Shown here in pieces: positions 30,038-41,121 of a stretch of DNA of 64,000 nucleotides; positions within the stretch are counted from its first letter, which is position 1; each line of letters begins with the position of its first letter. The notes beneath the pieces are model-generated. The model saw only the letters and a program-made list of their open reading frames with translations. It was not told where the DNA came from and did not search any database. Made by a program: the position numbers and the translations under genes. The DNA comes from CBDEGU01 sp965238045 (GTDB taxonomy: Bacteria > Acidobacteriota > Terriglobia > Bryobacterales > UBA6623): assembly GCA_965238045.1 (NCBI GenBank), contig CBDEGU010000012.1:310001-374000 (forward strand), in the 5' to 3' direction.

Positions 30038-31666
30038 ATGGAGACGACAAGAAGGGATCTACTGCGCGGGGTGGCCGCGCTTTCCGCTCTGCCGGCGGTC
30101 TCACAAGCCTCCCGGTCCAAGACCGCCGGCCCGCCAGCCTATCGCATCATTTACAACTGGGACGGGGCGCCGCACGACTATTCGGAATTCCCGCAGACTC
30201 TGGATCAATTCGTGGATAAGACCTACGCGCCTATGAAGGGCACGCAGGTGGATGCCCACTTCTGGTGCATCGGCGAGCACGAGGCCAAGTGGCAACCCAG
30301 CCAGATGGAGATGATTGGCGAGAGCGAAAACCGGATGTACCGCTCGGCCAGGGCCATGCGGCATATCGAGGGTCTGCGCGCGCTGCTCGATCGCGGCGAG
30401 AATCCCTACGCCGCGCTCGTCGAACGCGGCCGTGAACTGAACATCTCTCCATGGGCCTCTGTGCGGATGAACGACAATCACTTCAACGGCCTGCAGGTGG
30501 AAGACATGGCCGAGAGCGTGATGCCCGGTCTGACTCGCATGCGCAAAGAGCATCCGGAGTGGTGCCTGGGGAGCGGGAACGCTCCGAGGTGGTTCGCCGC
30601 GAGCTGGAATTTCGCGCACCCGGAGGTTCGCGAACACCGCCTGCAACACATCACCGAAGTCGCCCGCCTGGCCGACTGGGACGGCATCGAACTCGACTGG
30701 CAACGGCATGGATTTCACTTGCCGCTCGATGACGCCTACCGCTTGCGCTACGCGCTGACGGACCTGCAACGGGCCGTGCGCAAGCTAACGGACCAAATCG
30801 GACGGGAGCGGGGACGGCCGATGTATCTGGCGGTTCGCGTGGCGACGACACTGGAATCGTGCCGGCGCATTGGCTACGATCTGGCAGTATGGGTGAAAGA
30901 AGGGCTCTGCGACATGGTCATCGCGGGGGGAGGAGCGGTTACTGATCCTGGCGTGGAAGTGGATGGTTTTCGTGCGCTGCTGCGCGGCAGCGGCATCCGG
31001 TTCTATCCCGGGTTCGACAGCGGATTGTGGGGAGAGCATCAGGGCCTGATGCCCGAGAGAGAATGGAACCTGGCATGGGTGCGGGCCATGGCGCAGGGGT
31101 ATTGGGCTGGCGGCGCCGACGGCATGTACGTCTTTAACTGGCACGCCAACGAGCGCACGCGGCGACCGCTGCTCACCACGATCGGCTCCGCCGAGTCCTT
31201 GCGCGGCTCGGACAAAGTTTATGCAAGCCTCCACCGGCACATCGCTCCCGAGGGCGGCCCGTGGGCCGGAGCCGATCTGCACGACCGGATCCTGGGAGAA
31301 ACACCGGTCGCTCTCTATCGGACCCTGACCGGGGACGGACCGCGTTTCCACATACCGGTGTACGAGTCCGCGGACGGGGTGCGGGCCGCGGAACTCCATA
31401 TCGAAATCGATCATTTCACGGCTTTGGACAAGGTGCGCGTTACGTTCGATGGAGAAGAGCTAGGACGGCCGGCGGTGCGCAGCCCGGCGCGTGAACTCAG
31501 CGATGATCCGGCTGACTTTGGCGAGTCGAGCTGGCTGGTTTGGCCCCTCGCGCGGCGAAGCGCCGGCTTGGGAGCGCACGAGATCGGGGTGGTTCTGCTC
31601 GAACGCAATCGTCACGTGAAGCCACCCCTGGTGGTGAGGCACGTTGAGATTCACGTGCGGCACTGA
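30038..31666 (+). CDS. Tat-exported TIM-barrel (glycoside hydrolase-like) protein
   Basis: 542 residues. The start METTRRDLLRGVAALSALPAVS is a twin-arginine-type signal. The body has IIYNWDGAPHDYSEFPQT, WASVRMNDNHFN, GIELDWQRHGFHLP (acidic residues at a strand end) and RPMYLAVRVATTLESCRRIGYDLAVWVKEG, as in predicted family-10-like glycosyl hydrolases. A beta-rich C-terminal part of about 110 residues follows (AAELHIEIDHFTALDKVRVTFDGEEL). The paralogue is divergent, 137 bp away, and shares the layout including IGLDVRR/IGYDLAV. The substrate is unknown. No direct catalytic residues can be assigned. Confidence 0.75.
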   Translation: METTRRDLLRGVAALSALPAVSQASRSKTAGPPAYRIIYNWDGAPHDYSEFPQTLDQFVDKTYAPMKGTQVDAHFWCIGEHEAKWQPSQMEMIGESENRMYRSARAMRHIEGLRALLDRGENPYAALVERGRELNISPWASVRMNDNHFNGLQVEDMAESVMPGLTRMRKEHPEWCLGSGNAPRWFAASWNFAHPEVREHRLQHITEVARLADWDGIELDWQRHGFHLPLDDAYRLRYALTDLQRAVRKLTDQIGRERGRPMYLAVRVATTLESCRRIGYDLAVWVKEGLCDMVIAGGGAVTDPGVEVDGFRALLRGSGIRFYPGFDSGLWGEHQGLMPEREWNLAWVRAMAQGYWAGGADGMYVFNWHANERTRRPLLTTIGSAESLRGSDKVYASLHRHIAPEGGPWAGADLHDRILGETPVALYRTLTGDGPRFHIPVYESADGVRAAELHIEIDHFTALDKVRVTFDGEELGRPAVRSPARELSDDPADFGESSWLVWPLARRSAGLGAHEIGVVLLERNRHVKPPLVVRHVEIHVRH

Positions 31667-31740
31667 CACACTTGCTCCACGGGCACACCTGGGCCACTGG
31701 CCCGCGGGCGATGAGGCCCTGGGGTATCATCAAGTACCCT

Positions 31741-31770
31741 GAATCTGGCGGGGGGGAATCTGGCGGGGAG
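31741..31770. repeat. 15-nt tandem duplication
   Basis: GAATCTGGCGGGGGG followed directly by GAATCTGGCGGGGAG: two units of exactly 15 nt. The second unit contributes the Shine-Dalgarno-like GGGGAGGAG in front of the PPC gene start. Confidence 0.85.
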
Positions 31771-31780
31771 GAGCGTTCAC

Positions 31781-33823
31781 CTGAAAACCTGTGTCATTGT
31801 CTTCGCGCTGATCGCCAGTATTGCCCGAGCGGGGGAAATAGCTCACCATCTCCCGAAAATCGCCGCTGTCTTTCCGCAAGGCTGGTCGGCCGGCGAGACG
31901 CTGCGAGTCGAGCTCATGGGAGAGCACCTCGACCGTGCACGGGCGGTGGTTTTTCTCGACTCCGAACTGCGGGGCCGCGTTCTCGAGAGCGGCTACACGG
32001 CCGCCGCTCTCGAGTTTGAGATCAGCGAACGCGCGGCGATCGGCCCGCACTACTTCCGGATCGTTAGTCCGCGCGGGCCGTCCAGCCTGATGATTTTCCA
32101 TGTCGGCGACCAACCTCAACGGGTCGAACAGGAACCCAATGACCGTCTGAGTCTCGCCGAGGCGATACCGACGCCAGCGACCATCAACGCCCGCCTCGAC
32201 AGCGAGAAAGATTTCGACTTCTACCGCTTCGAGGCGGGCAAGGGCGAGACCTGGATCTTCGACCTGCGAGCCGCGCGCAATGGCAACGGACTCGACGCGG
32301 CGCTCATTCTGCTTGACCAGCGGGGGGCCGAACTGCGCCACGTCGAGGACCATTTCATCTGGGATCCGTTCTTCGCACACACATTCGCCAGCGATGGCGT
32401 TTACCATCTGGCCGTGCAGCCGAACCGGCGCATTAACCCCTACTTCGCATATCAACTGGACATCCGCCGGCCGCCTCATTTGGCCACGGTTTCGCCCATC
32501 GCCTTCTCGCCGGGGGAGACGCGAGAGGCCACGGTGTTCGGCGCGGGCATTACGGACCCCGACGCCGAGGTTTGGTTCGACGCTCCGGGCTTTGAAGGCG
32601 AAGTGATCGCGGTTCGCGGCGACGAAGCACGACTGCGGTTGCGTGTGCCGGCGAAGGCGCCGCCGGGCGAATACCATTTGGCGCTGCAAACCGCCGCGGG
32701 CCGCTCGAGCGCAGCCGCTTTTCTGGTGGATGACACGCCCCGGCACGCTGACGGCGAAGAGCTCCAGATCCCAACCTCGGTGAGGGGGATCATTCACTAT
32801 CGCCGCCCGGAGAGTTTCTTCTTCCGCGCTCTGGCCGGCGAAACTCTCGCTTTTGAAGTACGCGCCCATCGGCACGGCTCGCCCGTCGACGCACTGCTGC
32901 GCGTTCTCGACGAGGAAGGCGGCGTCATCGCTGAGAACGACGATCTCAAGATTCCAGGCATCGCGTATAACAAGGACTCGCGTATTCTCTATCGCTTCCA
33001 GCAATCGGACCGGTACGAACTGCAATTGCGAAATCTCTCTAAGACGAGGGGCGAAAACTATCCGTACCTGCTGCGCGTCACCCCACCGGAACCTCATCTG
33101 GAACTGATGGCGGCGACCGATCATCCTTATGTCTTCGCCGGCGGGGAGGGGAAGCTCAAGGTCGATGTACTTCGTCATGACGGTTTTGACGGCCCGGTGC
33201 GCCTCAGCGTAAGAGGACTTCCGGACGGCGTGACGGCGGAGACGGTTGTGATTGCGGCCACCGAAAAAAGCGGCGAGATCATCTTTCGCGCAGAGTGCAC
33301 CAACCCGGGCACCAATCCGGGCACCAACCCTGGCACCAGTCTGGGCACCAACCCGGGCACCAGCCCCTGCGCCGAGCCCGGCGATTGGAGCCAGATTCTG
33401 GTGGTAGCCGGCGAAGCAGCCCGGCCTGCCTGGCGCGCGGTGAAAATTGCCAGCGGCGGCGGAGAAGGAGCGGCCTTCGCTGATGTCACGCGGCTTACGC
33501 TCGGCGTGGCCGAAAAGCCCCTTTTTTCGCTTGAAGCCCAGCTCAGCTCGGATAATCTTGTCCGAGGCGGCATGGTGCGCATTCCGATGGAAGTGAATCG
33601 CGCCGACGGTTTCGAGGAAGAGATCACATTCTGGATTGAAAATCTGCCCGCCGAAGTCACGCTGGAATCGGTTGAGGCGTCGAAAAACGAAACGTCTGTT
33701 ACCATACAATTGCGCGCCGGGGCGAGCACCGAAACCAGGACGTATCGGCGGGTCGTGATTCTGGGAAGATCATCGTCGGGTGAAGTGCAACAAGCCCCCA
33801 AAATCTCGGTGACGATTGACTAG
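31781..33823 (+). CDS. Secreted PPC-domain protein, probable CTG start
   Basis: 680 residues if translation begins at CTG 31781. This codon is 7 nt after GGAGGAG and is followed at once by a perfect signal peptide (KTCVIVFALIASIARAGE). The first in-frame ATG (31916) would cut into the folded part (MGEHLDRARAV). The protein contains Ig-like segments (VFPQGWSAGETLRVELMG) and bacterial pre-peptidase C-terminal domains (EQEPNDRLSLAEAIPTPATINARLDSEKDFDFYRFEAGKGETW, a second copy around VDALLRVLDEEG). Near residues 507-530 the sequence (TNPG)n is encoded by 12-nt repeats. It is the first gene of a PPC / PSD1 / DUF1501 operon, 3 bp before the next start. It likely acts at the cell surface. Confidence 0.75.
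   Translation: MKTCVIVFALIASIARAGEIAHHLPKIAAVFPQGWSAGETLRVELMGEHLDRARAVVFLDSELRGRVLESGYTAAALEFEISERAAIGPHYFRIVSPRGPSSLMIFHVGDQPQRVEQEPNDRLSLAEAIPTPATINARLDSEKDFDFYRFEAGKGETWIFDLRAARNGNGLDAALILLDQRGAELRHVEDHFIWDPFFAHTFASDGVYHLAVQPNRRINPYFAYQLDIRRPPHLATVSPIAFSPGETREATVFGAGITDPDAEVWFDAPGFEGEVIAVRGDEARLRLRVPAKAPPGEYHLALQTAAGRSSAAAFLVDDTPRHADGEELQIPTSVRGIIHYRRPESFFFRALAGETLAFEVRAHRHGSPVDALLRVLDEEGGVIAENDDLKIPGIAYNKDSRILYRFQQSDRYELQLRNLSKTRGENYPYLLRVTPPEPHLELMAATDHPYVFAGGEGKLKVDVLRHDGFDGPVRLSVRGLPDGVTAETVVIAATEKSGEIIFRAECTNPGTNPGTNPGTSLGTNPGTSPCAEPGDWSQILVVAGEAARPAWRAVKIASGGGEGAAFADVTRLTLGVAEKPLFSLEAQLSSDNLVRGGMVRIPMEVNRADGFEEEITFWIENLPAEVTLESVEASKNETSVTIQLRAGASTETRTYRRVVILGRSSSGEVQQAPKISVTID
33301..33372 (+). 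repeat. 12-nt coding repeat (TNPG units)
   Basis: Six consecutive 12-nt units close to ACCAACCCGGGC, encoding TNPG TNPG TNPG TSLG TNPG TSPC inside the PPC-domain protein. Unit differences are mostly silent, so the repeat has aged at the protein level. Confidence 0.9.
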
Positions 33824-33826
33824 ACT

Positions 33827-36307
33827 ATGAGACGGATTCTGCCTGTCTTTCTCATGGCAAACCTGCTAGTTCCGGCAAACCTGCCGGCGGCAGGGGATCC
33901 ATCCGTTTCCAGCCAACCTGTGTCCAGCCACCCTGTCTCCAACCACCGGGCCGGGGTGAAGCTGACCATCGCTCCGCACAACCCGCTGCTGTTCGGCCAA
34001 GGGGCCCGGCAGCAACTCGTGGCCGTCGTCCATTTCGCCGACGGCACGGAGCGGGATGTAACCTTGCAGGTCAAATTCAGTTCGGCGAAGCAGAGCGTCG
34101 CGGCGGTGGACTCAGCGGGTGTGATCGAGGCCCGCGGCAACGGCGGCTCGGCGATTCGCGCGTCTTACCAGGGCCTCACCGCCGCGGTTACCGCGCTGGT
34201 GCAGAAGGCTGATCGGCCCTTGCCGGTGAGCTTTCTCGGGGATGTGATGCCTGTGTTCACGCGCATCGGGTGCAATGGCGGAGGCTGCCACGGTTCGCTC
34301 AACGGTCAAAACGGCTTCAAGCTCTCGCTATTCGGGTACGAACCGGACAACGATTACGAAATGATCACCTGCATCGATGAGGGCCGGCGCCTCAATCCCG
34401 GCGAACCGGAACAAAGCCTGCTTCTGACCAAACCGACTTTCGGGATCGCGCACGGCGGCGGACAGGTGCTCCAGAAGAACTCAACTGAATATGAAATCCT
34501 GCTCCGCTGGATTCGCGCCGGAGCCGGACGCGACCCGAATAGGGACCGGAAGATTACTTCCTTGCGCATGACGCCGGCTTCGATGGTGCTTCATGGCAAG
34601 CGGGCGAAACGCCAGATCCTGGTGACCGCCGAATACGCCAACGGCAGCGAGGCCGACGTCACGCGCTGGGTGAAATTCCAGTCCAACGACGACAGTATTG
34701 TGGAGGTAACCCCCGAGGGCGTGGTCACCGGGCTGCGCGGCGGCGAGACGGCGATCATCGCCCAGGGCCCGGGTGTCATCACGGTAGCCAAGATCGGCGT
34801 GGTGATGGAAAAGCGGAGGTTCCCGGAACTAGAGCCTTACAATTTTGTGGATCGTCACGTATTCGAAAAGCTGCGCCGCCTTTCGCTGCCGCCCTCGGGA
34901 CTCGCCGAGGACGCAACGTTCCTGCGGCGTGCCTTTGTCGACATCATCGGCGTCATACCGGCCGCGGAAGAGGTCCGCGAGTTCCTCTCCGACAACTCGT
35001 CTGGCAAGCGTGCGCGGCTGGTGGACGATCTGCTGCAGCGGCCGGAGTACGCCGACAATTGGGCGCTCTACTGGGGCGACCATCTCGGCAATACCAAGCA
35101 ACTGCTCTTCAACAAAGGGCCGTATACGTTCACGCGCTGGCTTCACAAGGCATTTCGCGAAAACGAGCACTACGACCAGTTCGTCAGGAAACTTATCACC
35201 TCGTCGGGCAATATGTATAGCGGCGACCCGGCGGCGAGCTTCTATCCGATCATGAAGAAAGAGCTGGACATGGCCTCTATCACGTCGCAGCTCTTCCTGG
35301 GAGTGAAGATCGAATGCGCGCGCTGTCACAATCATCCGCTGGAGAGGTGGACGCAGGACGATTTCAGCGGCATGGCGGCCTTTTTCTCGCAAGTGCGCTA
35401 CAAGAGCGGCGCCGGTCCCCGCAATAACGAGAGAATCCTCTACGTCGATTTCGAGCGCCCGTTCAAGCACCCGCTCACTGAGAAGGTCTACTTCCCCAAG
35501 GCCCTCGGCGGAGATGTGATGGTTCCCGACGAGTGGACCGACCGCCGCGAGCTGCTCGCGGACTGGCTGACCTCGAGAGACAACCCCTATTTCGGGCGCG
35601 CGATCGTCAACCGGATGTGGGCCAATTTCATGGGCCGCGGGATCGTCGATCCGGTGGATGACATCCGTGTGACGAATCCGCCGACGAACGAGCCGCTGCT
35701 GGCCGCCCTGGCCGCGGATTTTATCGAGCATGATTACGATCTGCACCACTTGATCCGCGTCATCACAAGCTCGAAGGTCTATCAGCTTTCGGCGGTCGCG
35801 ACGGATGAAAACATCGACGACACCGTCGCCTATTCGCGGTACTATCCCCGGCGCATGACCGCCGAGCAGCTCTCGGATTCCATTGCCAAAGCTACGGGCG
35901 TGCCCGAGGAGTTCCGTTATCTGTATCCCGGAACCCGGGCCTCGCAGTTGCCCGAACCCGAGATTCCGTCGTACTTCTTGGATGTCTTCGACCGGCCGTC
36001 GCGGCAGCAGATCTGCGAGCGTACGCGCACCAGCACGCTGAATCAGGCTCTGCACTTGATCAGCGGAGACACCGTGCAGAAGAAGATCGTCCACGCCGAC
36101 GGCGTGCTCGAGCGCATGCTGAGAGAGGGCAAGACGACCGAAGAGATCACCGAGGAACTTTACCTGCGGACTCTCTCCCGTTATCCCGACGCGGAGGAGC
36201 GGCGGACCGTCCTCACCGCGGTCGAACGATCTGGCGAGAGGCGGCGGGGGATCGAGGACGCATTTTGGGCTCTTCTCAACTCCAAAGAGTTCCTATACAA
36301 TCACTAA
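33827..36307 (+). CDS. PSD1-type DUF1549/DUF1553 protein with Ig-like and cytochrome domains
   Basis: 826 residues, exported (MRRILPVFLMANLLVPANLPAAG). Order of domains: bacterial Ig-like (BIG_2) region about 45-130 (VTLQVKFSSAKQSVAAVDSAGVIEARGNG), planctomycete cytochrome-C-like domain with CNGGGCHGSLNGQNG (heme motif), a second BIG_2 unit, then DUF1549 (LPPSGLAEDATFLRRAFVDIIGVIP, VKIECARCHNHPLERWTQDDF) and DUF1553 (AIVNRMWANFMGRGIVDPVDDIRVTNPP, AEQLSDSIAKATG). The CxxCH motifs may bind heme. The family is abundant in Planctomycetes and Solibacter, of unknown function. It sits between the PPC gene and DUF1501 gene. 15-nt repeats encode part of the N-terminus (SSQPVSSHPVSNH). Confidence 0.9.
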   Translation: MRRILPVFLMANLLVPANLPAAGDPSVSSQPVSSHPVSNHRAGVKLTIAPHNPLLFGQGARQQLVAVVHFADGTERDVTLQVKFSSAKQSVAAVDSAGVIEARGNGGSAIRASYQGLTAAVTALVQKADRPLPVSFLGDVMPVFTRIGCNGGGCHGSLNGQNGFKLSLFGYEPDNDYEMITCIDEGRRLNPGEPEQSLLLTKPTFGIAHGGGQVLQKNSTEYEILLRWIRAGAGRDPNRDRKITSLRMTPASMVLHGKRAKRQILVTAEYANGSEADVTRWVKFQSNDDSIVEVTPEGVVTGLRGGETAIIAQGPGVITVAKIGVVMEKRRFPELEPYNFVDRHVFEKLRRLSLPPSGLAEDATFLRRAFVDIIGVIPAAEEVREFLSDNSSGKRARLVDDLLQRPEYADNWALYWGDHLGNTKQLLFNKGPYTFTRWLHKAFRENEHYDQFVRKLITSSGNMYSGDPAASFYPIMKKELDMASITSQLFLGVKIECARCHNHPLERWTQDDFSGMAAFFSQVRYKSGAGPRNNERILYVDFERPFKHPLTEKVYFPKALGGDVMVPDEWTDRRELLADWLTSRDNPYFGRAIVNRMWANFMGRGIVDPVDDIRVTNPPTNEPLLAALAADFIEHDYDLHHLIRVITSSKVYQLSAVATDENIDDTVAYSRYYPRRMTAEQLSDSIAKATGVPEEFRYLYPGTRASQLPEPEIPSYFLDVFDRPSRQQICERTRTSTLNQALHLISGDTVQKKIVHADGVLERMLREGKTTEEITEELYLRTLSRYPDAEERRTVLTAVERSGERRRGIEDAFWALLNSKEFLYNH
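33905..33949 (+). repeat. 15-nt-period repeat in coding sequence (3 units)
   Basis: GTTTCCAGCCAACCT, GTGTCCAGCCACCCT, GTCTCCAACCACCGG, in frame, just after the signal peptide of the PSD1 protein. Each unit adds five residues (V S S/N Q/H P-like), so unit number could vary without frameshift. Confidence 0.88.
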
Positions 36308-36343
36308 CAAAGACGGGCACTGGCAAAGACGGGAGGCCGTGCG

Positions 36344-37627
36344 ATGAAGATCACCAATCACACCGACTTGTTTGGCCGCCGGGATTTCATGCGGATTGGT
36401 TCGCTCGGCGCCCTGGGCGTCAGCCTCGACCGCGTGCTGCGTGCCGGAGGCAGCAACGAGGAACTTTCGTGCATCCTGCTGTGGCAGAGTGGCGGTTGCG
36501 GCCAGCAGGACACCTTCGATCTCAAGCCCGACGCCCCAAGCGAATTCCGCGGCGAGTTCCGGCCGATTCCAACCAATGTATCGGGCATTGAGATCTGCGA
36601 ACATCTGCCCTTTACCGCCAAGCAGGCCGACAAGTTCACCATCTTGCGTTCGATGCATTCGAAAGAGCGCAACCACGAGCGGGCGATTAACTATCTGCTC
36701 ACCGGCCACCGCCCACTTTCGACCATGGAGTATCCGAGCATGGGTGCGGTGATCTCGGAGCAGTTGGGTCCGCGGAACGGCATGCCGCCCTATGTCACGG
36801 TTCCCAAGTCATTTCCGTCCTACGGCGCGGGTTATCTCGGCGGGGAGTACAACCCGTTTCTGGCCGGGAATCCGAATGTTTCCGACTACAAGGCCCGTGA
36901 TCTCAGCCTGCCTTCGGATGTGGACTGGAACCGGCTGGGCGACCGGCGCTGGCTGCTGAAGCGAATGGACGACAAGTTCCGCGCGATTGAATCCAGTCCC
37001 GAGTTCAAGGTGATGGACTCGTTTTACGAACGCGCCTATAGCCTGCTGAGTTCCCCGAAAGCGAAGAATGCCTTCGACATCCATGCCGAACCGGCGGCAC
37101 TGCGGGAGCGCTACGGCCGCACCCCGGTCGGTCAGGGCGCCTTGCTGGCTCGCCGACTCGTTGAGGCCGGAGTGCGTTTCGTGACCGTTGCGAAAGGCTG
37201 GCTGAACTACGACACGCATGGCGATAACTTCAACCGCATGAAGAAAGTCTTGCTTCCGGAATTCGATCAGGCCTTTGCGGCGCTGCTGGAGGATCTCGAC
37301 CAGCGCGGATTGCTCGACACCACGCTTGTGATCGCTATGGGCGAGTTTGGCCGCACGCCGAAGGTCAACAAAGGCGCCGGGCGCGATCATCACTCCGACG
37401 CCTGGTCGATCGTGCTGGCCGGTGCGGGGATTCCGGGAGGCCGCGTGCTGGGCGCGACCGATAAGACCGCCGACAAGGTGACCGACTTCCCCGTGCTGCC
37501 CGAGGACCTGCTGTTCACGATTTACAAGATGTTCGGCGCCGACCCGCGCCGCGTCTACCAGACCAGCGCCGGGAGGCCGCAGAAGGTTCTCGACAGCGGC
37601 GTCATGATCGAAGGTCTGCTGGCTTAG
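36344..37627 (+). CDS. DUF1501 family protein (Tat-exported, sulfatase-fold)
   Basis: 427 residues. The N-terminus MKITNHTDLFGRRDFMRIGSLGALGVSLDRVL is a twin-arginine signal. The DUF1501 core follows: CILLWQSGGCGQQDTFDLKPDAP, FTILRSMHSKERNHERAINYLLTGHRP, DTTLVIAMGEFGRTPKVNKGAGRDHHSDAWSIVLAGAGIPGG, related to the alkaline phosphatase/sulfatase fold. It nearly always accompanies DUF1549/DUF1553 genes, as here (37 bp after the PSD1 gene). Function is unknown; the pair is thought to work together outside the cytoplasm. Confidence 0.93.
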   Translation: MKITNHTDLFGRRDFMRIGSLGALGVSLDRVLRAGGSNEELSCILLWQSGGCGQQDTFDLKPDAPSEFRGEFRPIPTNVSGIEICEHLPFTAKQADKFTILRSMHSKERNHERAINYLLTGHRPLSTMEYPSMGAVISEQLGPRNGMPPYVTVPKSFPSYGAGYLGGEYNPFLAGNPNVSDYKARDLSLPSDVDWNRLGDRRWLLKRMDDKFRAIESSPEFKVMDSFYERAYSLLSSPKAKNAFDIHAEPAALRERYGRTPVGQGALLARRLVEAGVRFVTVAKGWLNYDTHGDNFNRMKKVLLPEFDQAFAALLEDLDQRGLLDTTLVIAMGEFGRTPKVNKGAGRDHHSDAWSIVLAGAGIPGGRVLGATDKTADKVTDFPVLPEDLLFTIYKMFGADPRRVYQTSAGRPQKVLDSGVMIEGLLA

Positions 37628-37872
37628 CCGCCGGTGGCGGAGCATGATACTTCTCTCTTCGCTGACTGGCGCGCACTAGATGACACCGCTGGCGATTTCT
37701 GAGGCAACAGCCTGATGGGGCCGGAAGGCGTGAAGAAACCAGCCGCCCATCGCCCAAGCCTTTGCGTATCAGTACGCGTCTTGCTTGCGCTTGTGACAGT
37801 CCCGGTTTTTTGACGCCTTCCTGGTTGCCGCCGCCGCGTTTTCCGTCATCGAGTCCCAACTCATCCGCGCCA

Positions 37873-39600
<1,728 letters not shown>

Positions 39601-39645
39601 ACCTGCAGGACGAGAGGGCGAGAGCCGGGGGCACGAGCGCGGCTG

Positions 39646-39753
39646 CTAAGAGATCATGAAATATCCGGCAACGAACAATATGCCCAGGGCGGCAATCCCG
39701 CCAATGACGCCCCAGGGTATCCCTGCCTGTCTTTCTTCGGCAACTTCAAACAT
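39646..39753 (-). CDS. 35-residue single-pass membrane protein
   Basis: AAAGGAG lies 6 nt before an ATG at 39753; the product MFEVAEERQAGIPWGVIGG then IAALGILFVAGYFMIS has one membrane helix that ends the protein. The frame is open further upstream, but the ribosome site decides the start. No family is recognised; it resembles the many tiny tail-anchored proteins of bacteria. It lies between polX and the mannonate dehydratase-like gene on the opposite strand. Confidence 0.6.
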   Translation of the reverse strand: MFEVAEERQAGIPWGVIGGIAALGILFVAGYFMIS

Positions 39754-40050
39754 CTCGGCTCCTTTGGTTCTGAATCGAATTTGGAAGCTCAGGATCTTGG
39801 TTTCGATACTGCCGTAAGAATCATCGCGCTGTATGAATATTTGGTTGCAACCTGCCACTTCACGGGCTCGGATTCAAGCCGGGGAGCGTCTCGCGCCCCG
39901 ACCGTGAACCGGTAAAGCGACTCTATTGTGTAGGCGCCGGGAAGCGCCGGGACGTTACATCCCGCGGGCCGATTTAGAGCGACTCGGTCCCGATGTCCCG
40001 TGCGATCATGTGCCCGTGCGATCATATCAGGAGCCCGCCGGAGGTACATC

Positions 40051-41121
40051 GTGATGAGAACAACCCGCCGCGCCATGCTGATGACCGCGATCGGCGCTCC
40101 GCTCGTCCCCAGGGCAAGCTCCACTCCGCCAGCCGAGGCTCGCCGATGGAATCCCGTGGTCTCGGAGAATCTTCATAACGTCGAGCCCGGTACGCTGCGC
40201 TGGCTCAAGCAGCTCGGACTCAAGCACGCCGTTTTTCAAGGTACCGGCCATGTCGACGGCGACAACAAGGGTTACTGGACGACGGCGGACGTTCTGCGGC
40301 ACAAGAGAATGTGCGACCAGGAGGACGTCGTGCTGAGCTCGATGATGATCCCGATTGAGTTCTATACGGCTGCCCGTTTCGGCCGCCCGGGACGCGACCA
40401 GGAAATCGAGAACGTGATCCGTACCATCGGGGCCGCCGGAGACGCGGGTGTTCCGATGATGGAGTGGCGCTTCTGGCCAGACTTCTATTGGGACGAGCGC
40501 GTCGGCTACTACCGTCTTCGCGGGCGTGGCGGCGCCGGGCTGAAGGCCTTCGACTATAGTCGTATCGAATCCAAACCACCGTTTCCTGAAATCGGCGCGG
40601 TCGGCGAGGATGAGATGTGGCGTCGTTTCCTCTATTTCGCCAAGCCGATTGTTGAAGCGGCCGAACGCGCCGGAGTCCAGCTCAGCATGCACCCCAACGA
40701 CCCGCCGGTTGAGAACATGCGGGGCGTCGCGCGTATCTTCCATCACACCGACGGGCTGCGGCGGCTCCTGCGCGAGATTCCCAGTCCGTATAACGGCATC
40801 ACTTTCTGCCAGGGCACGATCACGGAAATGGGCGTGGATGTGCTCGAGGAGATCCGCTACTTCGCCGGCCTCGGGCGTATCAAACTCGTCCACTTTCGAT
40901 CTGTCAGGGGAACCGTACCAAAGTACAAGGAAGTCTTCGTCGATGAAGGCGACATCGACATGCTCGAAGCGATGAGAACTTACAAGGAGTCCGGCTTTCA
41001 GGGACCGTTCGTCTCCGACCACACGCCGCGCGTCGAAGGCGACACCGGGTGGGGCCATACTGGACGCAGCTTCACCCACGGCTACATCCGGGGTCTGGTT
41101 CAGGCGGTCAACGCTTCCTAG
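40051..41121 (+). CDS. Mannonate dehydratase-like protein (UxuA family), exported
   Basis: About 356 residues. Start at GTG 40051 or ATG 40054, with GGAGG 6-9 nt before. The TIM-barrel motifs of UxuA are clear: LSMHPNDPPVENMRG, GITFCQGTITEMG, IKLVHFRSVRGT, VFVDEGDIDMLEAM and PFVSDHTPRVEGD. The enzyme turns D-mannonate into 2-keto-3-deoxygluconate with a divalent metal bound by Cys and His. Unusually for UxuA, the N-terminus (RTTRRAMLMTAIGAPLVPRASS) looks like a Tat signal, so a role outside the cytoplasm and a different substrate are possible. Upstream, a 16-nt duplication (CCCGTGCGATCATG) is visible around 39990-40020. Confidence 0.85.
   Translation: MMRTTRRAMLMTAIGAPLVPRASSTPPAEARRWNPVVSENLHNVEPGTLRWLKQLGLKHAVFQGTGHVDGDNKGYWTTADVLRHKRMCDQEDVVLSSMMIPIEFYTAARFGRPGRDQEIENVIRTIGAAGDAGVPMMEWRFWPDFYWDERVGYYRLRGRGGAGLKAFDYSRIESKPPFPEIGAVGEDEMWRRFLYFAKPIVEAAERAGVQLSMHPNDPPVENMRGVARIFHHTDGLRRLLREIPSPYNGITFCQGTITEMGVDVLEEIRYFAGLGRIKLVHFRSVRGTVPKYKEVFVDEGDIDMLEAMRTYKESGFQGPFVSDHTPRVEGDTGWGHTGRSFTHGYIRGLVQAVNAS

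Noticed and set aside
31730..33709. 659-codon frame opposite the PPC-domain gene
   Set aside because: The forward strand encodes a signal peptide and PPC domains; the antisense frame has no recognisable domain.
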